From Hyphomicrobiales bacterium (GTDB taxonomy: Bacteria > Pseudomonadota > Alphaproteobacteria > Rhizobiales > Rhizobiaceae), in contig UCNE01000005.1 in NCBI GenBank assembly GCA_900473685.1, forward strand, positions 372,001 to 436,000: a stretch of 64,000 nucleotides of DNA. The letters run 5' to 3'. Below the pieces are notes generated by a model, which saw only the letters and a list, made by a program, of their open reading frames with translations, was not told the origin of the DNA and ran no database searches. The first letter of the stretch is position 1; every line of letters starts with the position of its first letter. Below are positions 36,594-45,531 of this stretch, piece by piece. The position numbers and the translations under genes are program-made.

Positions 36594-37670
36594 ATGACCG
36601 ATACCGGCGTGGTTCTCACCGACATTCGCAAGAGCTTTGGCAACCTGGAGGTCATCCACAGCATCGACCTGAAGATTGCCGAGGGCTCCTTCGTGGTCTT
36701 CGTCGGACCGTCCGGGTGTGGAAAATCGACGCTTTTGCGGATGATCGCCGGGCTGGAAGAGGTCACCGATGGCGAGATCGAGATCAAGGGGCGGGATGTC
36801 ACCGATCTCGACCCTTCCGACCGCGGCATCGCCATGGTCTTTCAATCCTATGCGCTCTATCCGCATATGAGCGTGCGTGACAATCTGGCGTTCGGGTTGA
36901 AGATGGCGCACACGCCGACCGCGGAGATCGACGCCCGGGTCGCCGCCGCGTCATCAATCCTGAAGATCGACCACCTGCTTGACCGGCGGCCGGGCCAGCT
37001 CTCCGGCGGCCAGCGGCAGCGCGTCGCGATCGGCCGCGCGATCGTGCGCAAGCCCGATGTCTTCCTGTTCGATGAACCCCTGTCCAACCTCGACGCGGAA
37101 CTGCGTGTGTCCATGCGCATCGAAATTGCCCGGCTTCATCGCGAGCTTGGCAATACGATGATCTATGTCACGCATGATCAGACAGAGGCGATGACGCTGG
37201 CCGACATGATCGTCGTGCTCCGGGACGGCCGCGTCGAACAGACCGGCAGTCCTCGCGATGTCTATGAAGACCCGGCCAATGCTTTCGTCGCCGGCTTTAT
37301 CGGCTCGCCGCGGATGAACCTTCTGAATGCGGAATGGGCCGGCGACGGTTATGTGCTTACCGGTGGGCAACGGATCGCATCTGCCCTTTCGGCCTCGCTA
37401 TTGAAACCGGGTGAGCGGGCGACTTTCGGCATCCGCCCGGAGCATCTGAGCGTGTCGATGACGGCAACAGCGGAATCGTTACGCGCCAAGGTGGATTTCT
37501 ACGAATATCTCGGTGGTACGCAGTTTCTCTATTGCCAGCTTGACGACGGCCAGGCGGTTGTTGCCGAGCATCGTTCGCCGATTGCGATCAAGGATAATGA
37601 GGTTGTCCAATTGACCTGTGATCCTGGCAACCGGCGTTTCTTCGATTCCAGCGGACTGAGGCTGCGTTAG
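36594..37670 (+). CDS. MalK/UgpC-type sugar ABC importer ATPase (GH127 locus)
   Basis: 358-aa CUT1 ATPase with Walker [10 protein letters not shown], signature LSGGQRQRV, Walker [12 protein letters not shown], switch His in YVTHDQTEA and a C-terminal TOBE region ([11 protein letters not shown]). ATG at 36594 follows the GH127 stop by 4 bp with GGTGA upstream; GTG at 36582, overlapping that stop, is the alternative. It completes the second arabinoside importer. It is clearly a paralogue of the ATPase encoded at 26527-27624. Confidence 0.85.
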   Translation: MTDTGVVLTDIRKSFGNLEVIHSIDLKIAEGSFVVFVGPSGCGKSTLLRMIAGLEEVTDGEIEIKGRDVTDLDPSDRGIAMVFQSYALYPHMSVRDNLAFGLKMAHTPTAEIDARVAAASSILKIDHLLDRRPGQLSGGQRQRVAIGRAIVRKPDVFLFDEPLSNLDAELRVSMRIEIARLHRELGNTMIYVTHDQTEAMTLADMIVVLRDGRVEQTGSPRDVYEDPANAFVAGFIGSPRMNLLNAEWAGDGYVLTGGQRIASALSASLLKPGERATFGIRPEHLSVSMTATAESLRAKVDFYEYLGGTQFLYCQLDDGQAVVAEHRSPIAIKDNEVVQLTCDPGNRRFFDSSGLRLR

Positions 37671-37676
37671 GGCTGG

Positions 37677-38159
37677 TCATCCGGCCGCAGGTGCGTTTCG
37701 CTTCAGTGCCGGGTCGTCGAGGGCCGGATTGTAGAAAAGCGAGAGCGTCAGGCTGCGCGCTATGCGCTCGGCTGTTGCAATAAACCAGGCTCTGGCTTCC
37801 GCCGTTGGAACGACGTCGTCGAGCGTTGCAGAAAACAGCTCCAGCCATTGCGGGAAAAGCTCTGGCGTCATGTTGGCGACGCCAAGATGGGCCTGAACCG
37901 GCTTTCCGCCATAGGCGCCGCTCTTGAATGCGACAGCGGACCAGAAGCTTTTCATTTTCTCCATGTGCTCAGGCCAACGCCCCGCCAGCCTTGCATCGAA
38001 GACCGGCCCCAGTTGCGGATGCGAGCGCACCCGGGCATAGAACGCCTCGACCACAAGGCCGATCAATCGGTCATCGATGCCAATCAATTTCATCTCGGCT
38101 TCGGCGTTTTCGCGGATTGCTGCACTATGCAAAGCGCGCGCCTGCAATTTGTCGTCCAT
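37677..38159 (-). CDS. group III truncated haemoglobin
   Basis: 160-aa globin-fold protein of the group III (class P) truncated haemoglobins. FYARVRSHPQLGPVF and the proximal-His segment VQAHLGV are the family landmarks, with WFxxA(T/A)ERIA near the C-terminus. It should bind haem and O2, NO or peroxide in the cytoplasm; physiological roles in this family remain unclear. Its stop lies only 6 bp from the convergent importer ATPase stop. Neighbours do not reveal its function. The C-terminal about 15 residues are a disordered tail. Confidence 0.85.
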   Translation of the reverse strand: MDDKLQARALHSAAIRENAEAEMKLIGIDDRLIGLVVEAFYARVRSHPQLGPVFDARLAGRWPEHMEKMKSFWSAVAFKSGAYGGKPVQAHLGVANMTPELFPQWLELFSATLDDVVPTAEARAWFIATAERIARSLTLSLFYNPALDDPALKRNAPAAG

Positions 38160-38426
38160 TCATTCTCCTGCCTTTGCCGCTTCGGCGGCATAGCTCAAAA
38201 CAGTCATTACGGCCGGCACCGGATCTTTCATGTGGCGGACGTGGAGGTATCTAAACGCGCTCCAATATCGAATTTTCACACCCGGTTGGCTCGGCCGATA
38301 GCGGCGGCACCTCCATGCGACCAGGCATTCATATAGGCACTGCCAGAGCGGGCTTCTACTTCAGGCATCGAAGAATATACAGATTGCCGTCGAGCCGGGA
38401 GATGGACATTGCCAGTTCTTCGCAGA

Positions 38427-39593
38427 TCATTCCGGGCGCAGATGGATCGCGACCATCGCGCCCCCGCCTTGCCGGTTCGCGAATTCCAGACGGCCGCCAT
38501 GGGCAAGTGCAATGGCTTGGACCACAGACAGGCCCAGTCCTGTGCCGCCTGTTGCCCGCGACCGCGAGGGGTCGCCCCGCCAGAACGGGTTCGTGGCCAC
38601 GGCATCCAGGTCCTGCGGAAATCCGGGGCCCCGGTCGAGAAAGCGGATTACAACGCTGTCATCCGGCAATCGTTCCGTTTCGCATCGCAGCCAGTTGCCG
38701 TCTGCCGCATAGCGGCAGGCGTTTTCCAGGAGAGCCAGAACAGCCTGGCGAATACGGGGCGAGTCCACCGGGATGACGGCAGGGTGCAGGCCGGTTTCAA
38801 CGGTCAGCTTGCTTGTGTCCAACATCGGTTTTGCCGACATCAGTACCGCGGCAACCACCTCGGAGACGTCAGTGCTTTGACGCTCCATCACCAGCTTTTG
38901 GCCGATGGCCAGCGATAGGGTGCGCAAGTCCTCGACAATCCTGCCCAGGCCTTCGACCTGAAGCAGAAGGTCGGAGATCATCTTCCGATCCATGGGAAAG
39001 ACGCCATCCAGCATGCCCTGCAGCGAACCTTGCAGGATTGTCAGCGGCGTGCGCAATTCGTGCGCTACCGCCATGTTGTTGAAGCGCAATCTTTTTTCCA
39101 TGTTGTCGAGGCTCGCGGCAAGTGCATTGAAGGTATCGACAAGGCTCGAGACTTCACGGGTGCTGCGGTTTGACGGGGCGACGCTGACGGAGAAATCGCC
39201 GGATTTCAACTCCACGGCGGCAGATGTCAGGTCTGAGAGGGGGCCGGCGATCCGCCGGGCCAGAAACATGCCGATAACGGCGCATACCAGGGCCGAAAGC
39301 AGGCCGCAGACCAGAATGGAGATCTGGATTTTGAAATCTGTCGGCCCCTCCAGCACCTTGAGGTTATCAAGCAGAAGCTTGAGCGAATCCTGGTCGGGAA
39401 GGATGCCCTTGTCCAGATTTTGATAGGCGGTCAATGCTCTCGGTGGCAGGGCGCTGGTGATGCTTCGCTCCAGATAGGAGGTATACAGCGTGACGCCGAG
39501 ATAAGTCATGCCGACGCTGAGCAGCAGCATGACCGTAATGATCATCGCAGTCAGCGTTGCAAGCGGAAGAGCAGTGAGCCTGGGTCTGTTCAT
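38427..39593 (-). CDS. sensor histidine kinase (BaeS/AdeS-like)
   Basis: 388-aa membrane histidine kinase. Two membrane segments (about 10-35 and 90-112) bracket a short periplasmic sensor of about 50 residues; a HAMP domain (113-165) follows. His178 lies in the HisKA motif AVAHELRTPL, and the ATPase domain has N (ENACRYA), G1 (DRGPGFP) and G2 (GGTGLGLSVV) boxes. The start overlaps the response-regulator stop by 4 bp. The small sensor suggests it reads envelope stress or a small ligand, as in BaeS/AdeS-type kinases; the signal is unknown. Confidence 0.85.
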   Translation of the reverse strand: MNRPRLTALPLATLTAMIITVMLLLSVGMTYLGVTLYTSYLERSITSALPPRALTAYQNLDKGILPDQDSLKLLLDNLKVLEGPTDFKIQISILVCGLLSALVCAVIGMFLARRIAGPLSDLTSAAVELKSGDFSVSVAPSNRSTREVSSLVDTFNALAASLDNMEKRLRFNNMAVAHELRTPLTILQGSLQGMLDGVFPMDRKMISDLLLQVEGLGRIVEDLRTLSLAIGQKLVMERQSTDVSEVVAAVLMSAKPMLDTSKLTVETGLHPAVIPVDSPRIRQAVLALLENACRYAADGNWLRCETERLPDDSVVIRFLDRGPGFPQDLDAVATNPFWRGDPSRSRATGGTGLGLSVVQAIALAHGGRLEFANRQGGGAMVAIHLRPE

Positions 39594-40282
39594 CTTGGAT
39601 CCGAAAAGCGATAGCCGATGCCTCGCACGGCGGGAAAAAAGCCGTTTTGCCCCATATCTTCCAGTTTCCGCCTGAGGTTGGAAATATGCGTATCGACGGT
39701 GCGCACTAGGGCGTCGCTTTCCGGCAGGCAGGCGTCGAGAATGTCGGCGCGCGCGAAGGCCTGGGTCGGATGGCGGATCATATAGGCGAGAATGCGAAAT
39801 TCACTCAGTGTCAGGGACAGGTGCGTGCGGCGCTCGTCGATGGAGACGAAGGCGGTGTAGCTGGCGAAATCGACTTCTATGGCCCCGAACCGCTTGATCG
39901 CGTCGGCACGCTCTCCCTGTGTCCGGCGCAACACCGCCCTGACCCGGGCGACAACCTCCTGCGGGTTGAAGGGCTTCACCACATAGTCATCGGCGCCAAG
40001 GCGTAGGCCGCTCAGCCGGTCGATGTCGTCGGCAATGGCCGTCACCATGATCACCGGCGTCGTGCCTGCCTGACGCAGACGGGCAAGCACGCCGAAACCG
40101 TCAAGTTTCGGCAAGCGCACATCGAGCAGAACAATATCTGGCTTCAGATAGGCATGATGCTGAAGCGCTATTTCGCCGTCACCGGCACGAACCGTACGGA
40201 AGCCGTCACGCAAGAGATACGCCTCCAGTATCTGTGCGATTGCCGGTTCATCCTCAACGATCAGTACGAGACTGTTATCCAC
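39590..40282 (-). CDS. OmpR/PhoB-type response regulator (BaeR-like)
   Basis: 230-aa response regulator. The receiver domain has phospho-acceptor Asp54 in VLLDVRLPK, with acidic residues DE at 11-12 and Lys in VVKPF. The C-terminal winged helix ends in VRTVDTHISNLRRKL and the RGIGYRF wing typical of the OmpR/PhoB class. It is upstream of, and coupled to, its kinase. The divergent PAP2 phosphatase gene 200 bp away may be a target (inference from position). Confidence 0.88.
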   Translation of the reverse strand: MDNSLVLIVEDEPAIAQILEAYLLRDGFRTVRAGDGEIALQHHAYLKPDIVLLDVRLPKLDGFGVLARLRQAGTTPVIMVTAIADDIDRLSGLRLGADDYVVKPFNPQEVVARVRAVLRRTQGERADAIKRFGAIEVDFASYTAFVSIDERRTHLSLTLSEFRILAYMIRHPTQAFARADILDACLPESDALVRTVDTHISNLRRKLEDMGQNGFFPAVRGIGYRFSDPR

Positions 40283-40484
40283 CCTAATGCCCTGCGGTTC
40301 TTCAATTTTCTGCGCGGTCTTGCTGCCGGGCGGAGACTATCACGGACAAAAAAACTTCTGCAATTTCCAATAGGTCTGCCGGCGGCCAGAAAGCCTGTTC
40401 CGAACACACCCTTGATTGCATCTCCGCCGTTTCTTGACAATCCGATTTCAGTTTGCCGCCGGTTCAGCCTTCGGAGATGCCGGC

Positions 40485-41225
40485 ATGCGAAAATTTGCGT
40501 TCGATTATTGGAATTCCCCCTCCGGGGACGCGGGCCTGTCCCAGCCGGCAGCCCCATCCAGCACCGACGGTGCGATTGCCGTCATCGGCGCGTCGATCGT
40601 CTGGGTGAGCTTCGTCTTTGTGGTCTTTCCCGATCTCGATCTGATGGTCTCGCGCTGGTTTGTCGAAGGACAGACTTTCTTTCTGGGCGACAATCCGTTC
40701 TTGCGGGAGGTAAGGGATATCAGCCGGCAGGCGCAACCCTATCTTATCGGCTCGATGATCATGCTGATCGCGCTGCATAAATTCCTGCCGCACCGCATGC
40801 GGTTCTGCTCGCCTCACAAACCGCTGTTCGTCTTGTTGAGTTTTGCCGCAGGCCCGCTCCTCGTGGTCCAGACGCTGAAGGTACTCATCGGGCGTGTACG
40901 GCCGCGCGCGCTTGTCGAGTTTGGTGGCACGGCGGATTTTACGCCGGTGTGGCAGTTTTCCGCAGCCTGCAGCCGCGCCTGCTCGTTCCCGTCCGGTGAA
41001 GCCTCGGCGGCGGCCGCGTCACTGTCGCTCCTGGTTTTTGTTCCGGCGCGGCTTCGGTGGGCCGCTGCAATCATATTGGTGCCTTGCCTTGTCTTCGTGG
41101 CGTTCAATCGCGTCATTCTTGGCGCCCACTTCCTGTCGGATGTGGTGCTAGGCTGGCTGCTGACGATGTTCGTCATGGCTTGGGTCTGGCGCTGGATGGA
41201 GGCGCAATCGAGGTTTCGGTGGTGA
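40485..41225 (+). CDS. PAP2-family membrane phosphatase
   Basis: 246-aa membrane phosphatase of the PAP2 (lipid phosphatase/lipid A phosphatase) family with about 6 membrane segments. Motif C1 is KVLIGRVRPR and C3 is NRVILGAHFLSD, both intact. Motif C2 reads FPSGEAS where PSGH is usual. ATG at 40485 is preferred because GGAGAT lies before it. Substrates could be lipid A phosphates, undecaprenyl pyrophosphate or phosphatidylglycerophosphate. Position next to a divergent two-component system suggests regulated envelope remodelling. Confidence 0.75.
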   Translation: MRKFAFDYWNSPSGDAGLSQPAAPSSTDGAIAVIGASIVWVSFVFVVFPDLDLMVSRWFVEGQTFFLGDNPFLREVRDISRQAQPYLIGSMIMLIALHKFLPHRMRFCSPHKPLFVLLSFAAGPLLVVQTLKVLIGRVRPRALVEFGGTADFTPVWQFSAACSRACSFPSGEASAAAASLSLLVFVPARLRWAAAIILVPCLVFVAFNRVILGAHFLSDVVLGWLLTMFVMAWVWRWMEAQSRFRW

Positions 41226-41290
41226 GGAAGGAGCCCAAGAAGCGGCGGCAAACTTGCCGCGGTTGCTCGCCGCGTTCGTCATAGGATTGG

Positions 41291-42505
41291 TCAGAGCAAC
41301 AACAGCTTCTTCAGCACGGAAAACACTTCCTTGTAGGGCAGCTTCGTCGCGCCAGCCACGGCAAAGGGCAGGAGAGCTGCGGCGGCCACGGGGATCACGG
41401 CGCTACGGCTGATCAGCATTGACGAGAGCTTGGATGAAGCATCGTAGAGCTTCGACGGATCGGCGATGTCGACATCCGGCTCAGTCCCCGGATCGGCGAA
41501 AATGTTCCGCCCGATCGCCTTGCGTTCGGATGCCCGGAAATATCGGGTCGCCTGGGCGCCAAGCACGATAAGGCCGTTTTCTTTCAGCCGCGTCAGCGGC
41601 GGCGTGAAGGCTGAAAGCGGATAGGCGAAAAAGGCGAGTACGATCACCAGCCAGCCCCCCATGATGGTCGTCAGCGTTGCGGTGGAGATATCCTGGTTGA
41701 TGAAATGTTTGGCGATCTGTGCCGCGATCGCGCAACTCATGCCAAGGACAAAAAGGACATAGGTATTGGGATAGCGGGCAAGAAAGCCCAATCCGGCCTT
41801 TCCGTCAGGATGGTTGGCGACGAGCCGAAGTTCCAGCTTCGAAATGCCGCGCAACATCTGCGCCCAGACCAGATGGCGCCAGATCCCGCGCGTGAACAGG
41901 AATACGAAGAGGGGAAGACTGAAGCAGATGGACCACCAGCCGGCAGCGCTGATCCTGTTTCCGTCCAATGAATGCTCGACGGCCCATGACGACGCCTCGG
42001 CGGCGTGAAAATTGCTGTAAGACAGGAATGAAGCAAACACCGCGAGAAGGAGGCAGACCAGTTCGGCAGGCCACAGGTCGCGCCGGCGAAGCGCCGTGGA
42101 CACCAGCGCGGCCGCGCGCGCCATCGAGCTTGGCGCCACGATCGGCGCAAAGAACAACTGCTGCAACTTGGCGCGAAGCCCCTTTTCCACCTGCTGCTCG
42201 GCAAGAACGAAAGCACCGATGCCGATGAAGAATTTGGACCAGACACTGAGGTCGGCCAGATAGGCGCCCTCGCCGTGATCGAGGGAAAAACTGCGCGGCA
42301 CGCCGAGCAGGAAAGGTACACCCCAGGCAAGGGCGATGAAGAGGACCGCACGCGGGGCTGCTCGCAGACTGCTTTCCTTGAGCAGCCTCAGGCGGACTTG
42401 CAATTGAAAGAACGGGCCGCCATGCGACGCCAGAAAATCGGCGCCATGTGGAGGAGAAACGGCATATGCGGAAGATGAAGGCGTGTCCGTCATTTTGTCC
42501 ATCAC
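41291..42505 (-). CDS. hypothetical multi-pass membrane protein
   Basis: 404-aa integral membrane protein that I do not recognise. It has about 7 hydrophobic segments (for example around residues 52-68, 85-102, 150-165, 190-208, 258-275 and 285-305). A hydrophilic loop around 330-360 contains DIADPSKLYDASSKL, and the protein ends in a short hydrophobic tail (VLKKLLLL). No transporter or enzyme motif is visible. It is encoded divergently from the small gene at 42707; the conserved 28-bp element at 42617 lies in the shared intergenic region. MTDTPSSS (ATG 42493) is an alternative start. Confidence 0.65.
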   Translation of the reverse strand: MMDKMTDTPSSSAYAVSPPHGADFLASHGGPFFQLQVRLRLLKESSLRAAPRAVLFIALAWGVPFLLGVPRSFSLDHGEGAYLADLSVWSKFFIGIGAFVLAEQQVEKGLRAKLQQLFFAPIVAPSSMARAAALVSTALRRRDLWPAELVCLLLAVFASFLSYSNFHAAEASSWAVEHSLDGNRISAAGWWSICFSLPLFVFLFTRGIWRHLVWAQMLRGISKLELRLVANHPDGKAGLGFLARYPNTYVLFVLGMSCAIAAQIAKHFINQDISTATLTTIMGGWLVIVLAFFAYPLSAFTPPLTRLKENGLIVLGAQATRYFRASERKAIGRNIFADPGTEPDVDIADPSKLYDASSKLSSMLISRSAVIPVAAAALLPFAVAGATKLPYKEVFSVLKKLLLL

Positions 42506-42616
42506 GTTTCAACGGCAGCCAGTGGCCGCCAAGCTAGGGTGGAATATCGTGCAACGTTCTTCGTCCGCGGCATCAGGCACGTCAGCATAGCGGTTCAAAT
42601 GTTCGAAGGCTTCCAA

Positions 42617-42644
42617 GAACATGTTCGTACATGTTCGCACCTAG
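42617..42644 (+). promoter_or_regulatory. 28-bp regulon element, copy 1
   Basis: Two direct copies of ACATGTTC, 10 bp apart (starting at 42619 in the form AACATGTTC and at 42629), then CACCTAG. It matches 27 of 28 positions of the complement of 60458-60485 before the arylsulfatase gene. A -10-like TAACAAT starts 17 bp downstream (42661-42667), so a bound protein would sit over the -35 region. The small gene at 42707 follows. Confidence 0.7.
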
Positions 42645-42706
42645 CTCACTCATCTGAAAATGTAACAATACTTCCGTTGAGGAGCGACGAGCCGAAGGTT
42701 GCGGTC

Positions 42707-42967
42707 ATGTCGGAGTTAGCCACGGTTATCAGGAAATTTCCGGCCCATGAACTTATCGTCCGGCGGCTCTATTCCCGCTTGCCGGAATTTCGAAGCGTCT
42801 GCGACGACTATGATACGGCCAAAAGCGCGCTCGAGCGCTGGCGGGGTGACGACAGAAAAATGCGGGAGTTCCAGCATCTGATCGAGGAAATAGAAGCCGA
42901 AATCGAGGAATTCATTGAAGGCGCACTTTCCGCGCTGCGGCACGCTCATCCGAAAGAAGAAACGTAA
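42707..42967 (+). CDS. small conserved-looking cytoplasmic protein
   Basis: 86-aa hydrophilic, helical protein (MSELATVIRKF start) rich in Glu and Arg, with ELIVRRLYSRLPEFRSVCDDYDTAKSALERW-like helices (I recall similar short proteins in many proteobacteria, without a function). There is no signal peptide or membrane segment. ATG at 42707 is chosen for the coherent protein; sequence upstream of it overlaps the promoter and the 28-bp element. It is the first gene after that element and heads the run towards the HAD phosphatase. Function unknown. Confidence 0.6.
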   Translation: MSELATVIRKFPAHELIVRRLYSRLPEFRSVCDDYDTAKSALERWRGDDRKMREFQHLIEEIEAEIEEFIEGALSALRHAHPKEET

Positions 42968-43061
42968 TGCGTGGCCGTCACGGACTGCACAATGTTTCCG
43001 CCAACCGCAAGCACCTCGTCTGCAACCTATTTTCCAACTCAAGCCCACTTTGGAGGTCTTC

Positions 43062-44045
43062 ATGTTCGGCTTCGGTAGAATAACAGCCTTGGCAGCATTT
43101 GTTCTGCTGTCGGTGCCGCTTGCAACCCGGGCCGATGACCTTCCATCCTGGAACGATGGTGCGGCAAAACAGGGCATTGTCGATTTCGTGTCGGCGGTAA
43201 CGACCGCGGGTGGCAGCGATTATGTGGCGCCGGCTGAGCGTGTCGCAGTCTTCGACAATGACGGCACGCTGTGGAGCGAGCAGCCGATGTATGTCCAGCT
43301 CGCTTTTGTGCTCGACCGGATCAAGACGCTCGCGCCGCAGCATCCCGAATGGAAAGACACGGAGCCATTCAAATCCGTTCTGGCGGGCGACGTGGCCGGC
43401 ATTGCGGCATCGGGAGAAAAGGGACTTGTTGACCTCGTCGGCGTCACCCATGCCGGCATGAGCAGCGAAGAATTCACGAAGATCGCCAGCGACTGGATCA
43501 GCACGGCAAAACACCCGAAGACCGGCAAGCCCTATACCGAGATGGTCTATCAGCCCATGCTCGAATTGATTGCCTATCTGAAGGCAAACGGCTTTGAGGT
43601 CTTCATCGTTTCCGGCGGCGGCATCGAGTTCATGCGCCCCTGGACCGAGCGCGTTTACGGCATTCCGCCACAGAATGTTGTCGGTTCGTCGATCAAGTCG
43701 AAATACGAGGTGCAGGACGGAAAGCCGGCGATTATGCGCCTGCCGGAAGTCGACTTCGTCGATGATGGCCCCGGCAAGCCGGTTGGCATCTATACCCATA
43801 TCGGACGCCGCCCGATCGCCGCCTTCGGCAATTCGGACGGCGATTTCCAGATGCTGGAATGGACGACGTCACGGGCCGGGCGCAGCTTTGGCCTGATCGT
43901 GCATCACGATGATGGCGAGCGGGAATATGCCTATGATCGCCAATCCCATTTCGGGCGCCTGGACAAGGGGCTGGACGAGGCAGGCAAACGTGGCTGGCAA
44001 ATCGTCAGCATGAAAAGCGACTGGAAGCAGGTCTATCCAGAGTAG
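43062..44045 (+). CDS. secreted HAD-superfamily phosphatase
   Basis: 327-aa haloacid-dehalogenase-type phosphohydrolase with a Sec signal peptide (about residues 1-24, ending LATRADD), so it is periplasmic. Motif I is VFDNDGTLW (DxDGT), motif II IVSGGG, and motif IV FGNSDGDFQM, all intact, with a helical cap between I and II. TGGAGGT before ATG 43062 supports the start. It probably dephosphorylates a small molecule or lipid-linked substrate in the periplasm. It lies in the run controlled by the 28-bp element, followed by DUF3300 and DUF2950 genes. Confidence 0.85.
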   Translation: MFGFGRITALAAFVLLSVPLATRADDLPSWNDGAAKQGIVDFVSAVTTAGGSDYVAPAERVAVFDNDGTLWSEQPMYVQLAFVLDRIKTLAPQHPEWKDTEPFKSVLAGDVAGIAASGEKGLVDLVGVTHAGMSSEEFTKIASDWISTAKHPKTGKPYTEMVYQPMLELIAYLKANGFEVFIVSGGGIEFMRPWTERVYGIPPQNVVGSSIKSKYEVQDGKPAIMRLPEVDFVDDGPGKPVGIYTHIGRRPIAAFGNSDGDFQMLEWTTSRAGRSFGLIVHHDDGEREYAYDRQSHFGRLDKGLDEAGKRGWQIVSMKSDWKQVYPE

Positions 44046-44140
44046 ATATTGCCGGTGAAGGGAGGCGGAAATGCCGCGTCCCTTCATTCAGGCAGTGACA
44101 TGCAAGTGCATTCAGGATCCACGGATTGGGAGTTGATAGC

Positions 44141-45508
44141 ATGCCAGACATTTTCAACGTGCTCGGGCGCTGGCTTGGCGCAGCCGCACTTGTCTTTTCA
44201 GTTGCCGGGGGTCCGGTTGCGCTGACCGAGGCTCGCGCGCAGGATACGTCCCAGGCAGCTGCTTCCGATGCGGATGCACCCGATCTTCTGACCGAGGATG
44301 AAATGGAGGTGCTCGTCGCCCGCATCGCCCTTTATCCGGACGAACTGGTCGCGGTGATCACGTCCTCCTCGATTTTCCCGCTGCAGATCATAGAGGCACA
44401 ACGGTTCCTCGATCAGTCAAAGACCAACAAGAACCTGAAGCCCAAGGACAGCTGGGATGGCAGCGTCATCTCTCTCTTGAACTATCCGCAGGTCGTCAAG
44501 ATGATGAGCGACGACCTCGAATGGACGCAGGCGCTTGGCAGCGCACTGACCTATCAGCAGAAGGACGTGCTGATCGCCATACAGGCGCTGCGCGATAAGG
44601 CTGTCGATGACAAGATCATCAAGAGTGACGACAAGATCACCGTCGTCAATCAGGGCGATAGTGTCGTCATCCAATCCAAGGACCCCGAGAAGATCTACGT
44701 GCCGCAATACGAGCCGCAGATGCTTTACGAGCCGAACTATGACCCGGTTCCGATCGGTTATTATCCCGACCCCTATCCCAACTACTACTATCCGACGGCA
44801 ACCTTTTTTGCCGGCGCCGTCACGGGTGCAATCTGGGCCTCGGTGGTGGATTGGGATGATTGGGGCGTCTGGGGCGGCAACTGGCGCGGCGGTGATGTCG
44901 ATATCGACTGCAACAAGTGCTTCAACAACATCGACATAGACCGCAACAAGTTCAAGATGGGCGATGTCGACTGGAAGAACGTCGACCGCTCGAAAATCAA
45001 GTTCGACAAGAACCAGTTCAACAATATCGACCGCACCAAAATGCGTAACGACTTCAAGGGAAACCGCGAAAACAATATCGGCATCAAGGCAAAGGATCTG
45101 CGGCGTGATGGCGGCAACACCATTGCCAACAACCGGCCGAAAATTACCACCAACGACATTCGCAAGAGCAAGGTGGACGCTGATCGCGCGCGCAACAGGA
45201 CCCCGGCTGCCGGCAACCAGCGGCCCGGTAAGGCGCAGAATGCCGTTGCCAATCGCCCCAACGTCTCGCAGGCGCGTCCGGCCGCCAACCGCCAGCAGCA
45301 GGTGACACGCCAGGTCAAGCAGCCGAAGCCGGGCGCGCGCGTCCAGAACCGGCCGGCTCAAAACAGATCCGTGATCGGCAACCCTGGGAACCGTCATCAA
45401 ACGAACATGTCGTCCAATCGCGGCAGACAGTCGATGGGTGGAGGTCATCGCGGCGGCGGCGGTGGTAACAAAGCGGTTCGACGTGGCGGCGGCGGACACC
45501 GCCGGTAA
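44141..45508 (+). CDS. DUF3300 secreted protein with basic low-complexity tail
   Basis: 455-aa exported protein. A signal peptide (about residues 1-33, ending EARAQD) precedes the DUF3300 domain (about 45-240), which includes MEVLVARIALYPDELVAVI and the YPDPYPNYYYPTATFF stretch. Then come Asn/Asp/Lys-rich repeats of the form DRNKFKxxDVDW / DRSKIKFDKNQFNNID (about 255-310), and an Arg/Gln/Pro-rich, Gly/His-rich basic tail. The tail could bind peptidoglycan or anionic polymers. ATG at 44141 is preferred over TTG 44126. Function is unknown; DUF2950 follows after 23 bp. Confidence 0.8.
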   Translation: MPDIFNVLGRWLGAAALVFSVAGGPVALTEARAQDTSQAAASDADAPDLLTEDEMEVLVARIALYPDELVAVITSSSIFPLQIIEAQRFLDQSKTNKNLKPKDSWDGSVISLLNYPQVVKMMSDDLEWTQALGSALTYQQKDVLIAIQALRDKAVDDKIIKSDDKITVVNQGDSVVIQSKDPEKIYVPQYEPQMLYEPNYDPVPIGYYPDPYPNYYYPTATFFAGAVTGAIWASVVDWDDWGVWGGNWRGGDVDIDCNKCFNNIDIDRNKFKMGDVDWKNVDRSKIKFDKNQFNNIDRTKMRNDFKGNRENNIGIKAKDLRRDGGNTIANNRPKITTNDIRKSKVDADRARNRTPAAGNQRPGKAQNAVANRPNVSQARPAANRQQQVTRQVKQPKPGARVQNRPAQNRSVIGNPGNRHQTNMSSNRGRQSMGGGHRGGGGGNKAVRRGGGGHRR

Positions 45509-45531
45509 TCCGGGCGCAAAGGAGATCGACG

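Noticed and set aside
42617..42644. LexA (SOS) box
   Set aside because: Alphaproteobacterial LexA sites are known as GTTC-N7-GTTC; here the GTTC units are separated by 6 bp in all three copies, and the downstream genes are not SOS genes.
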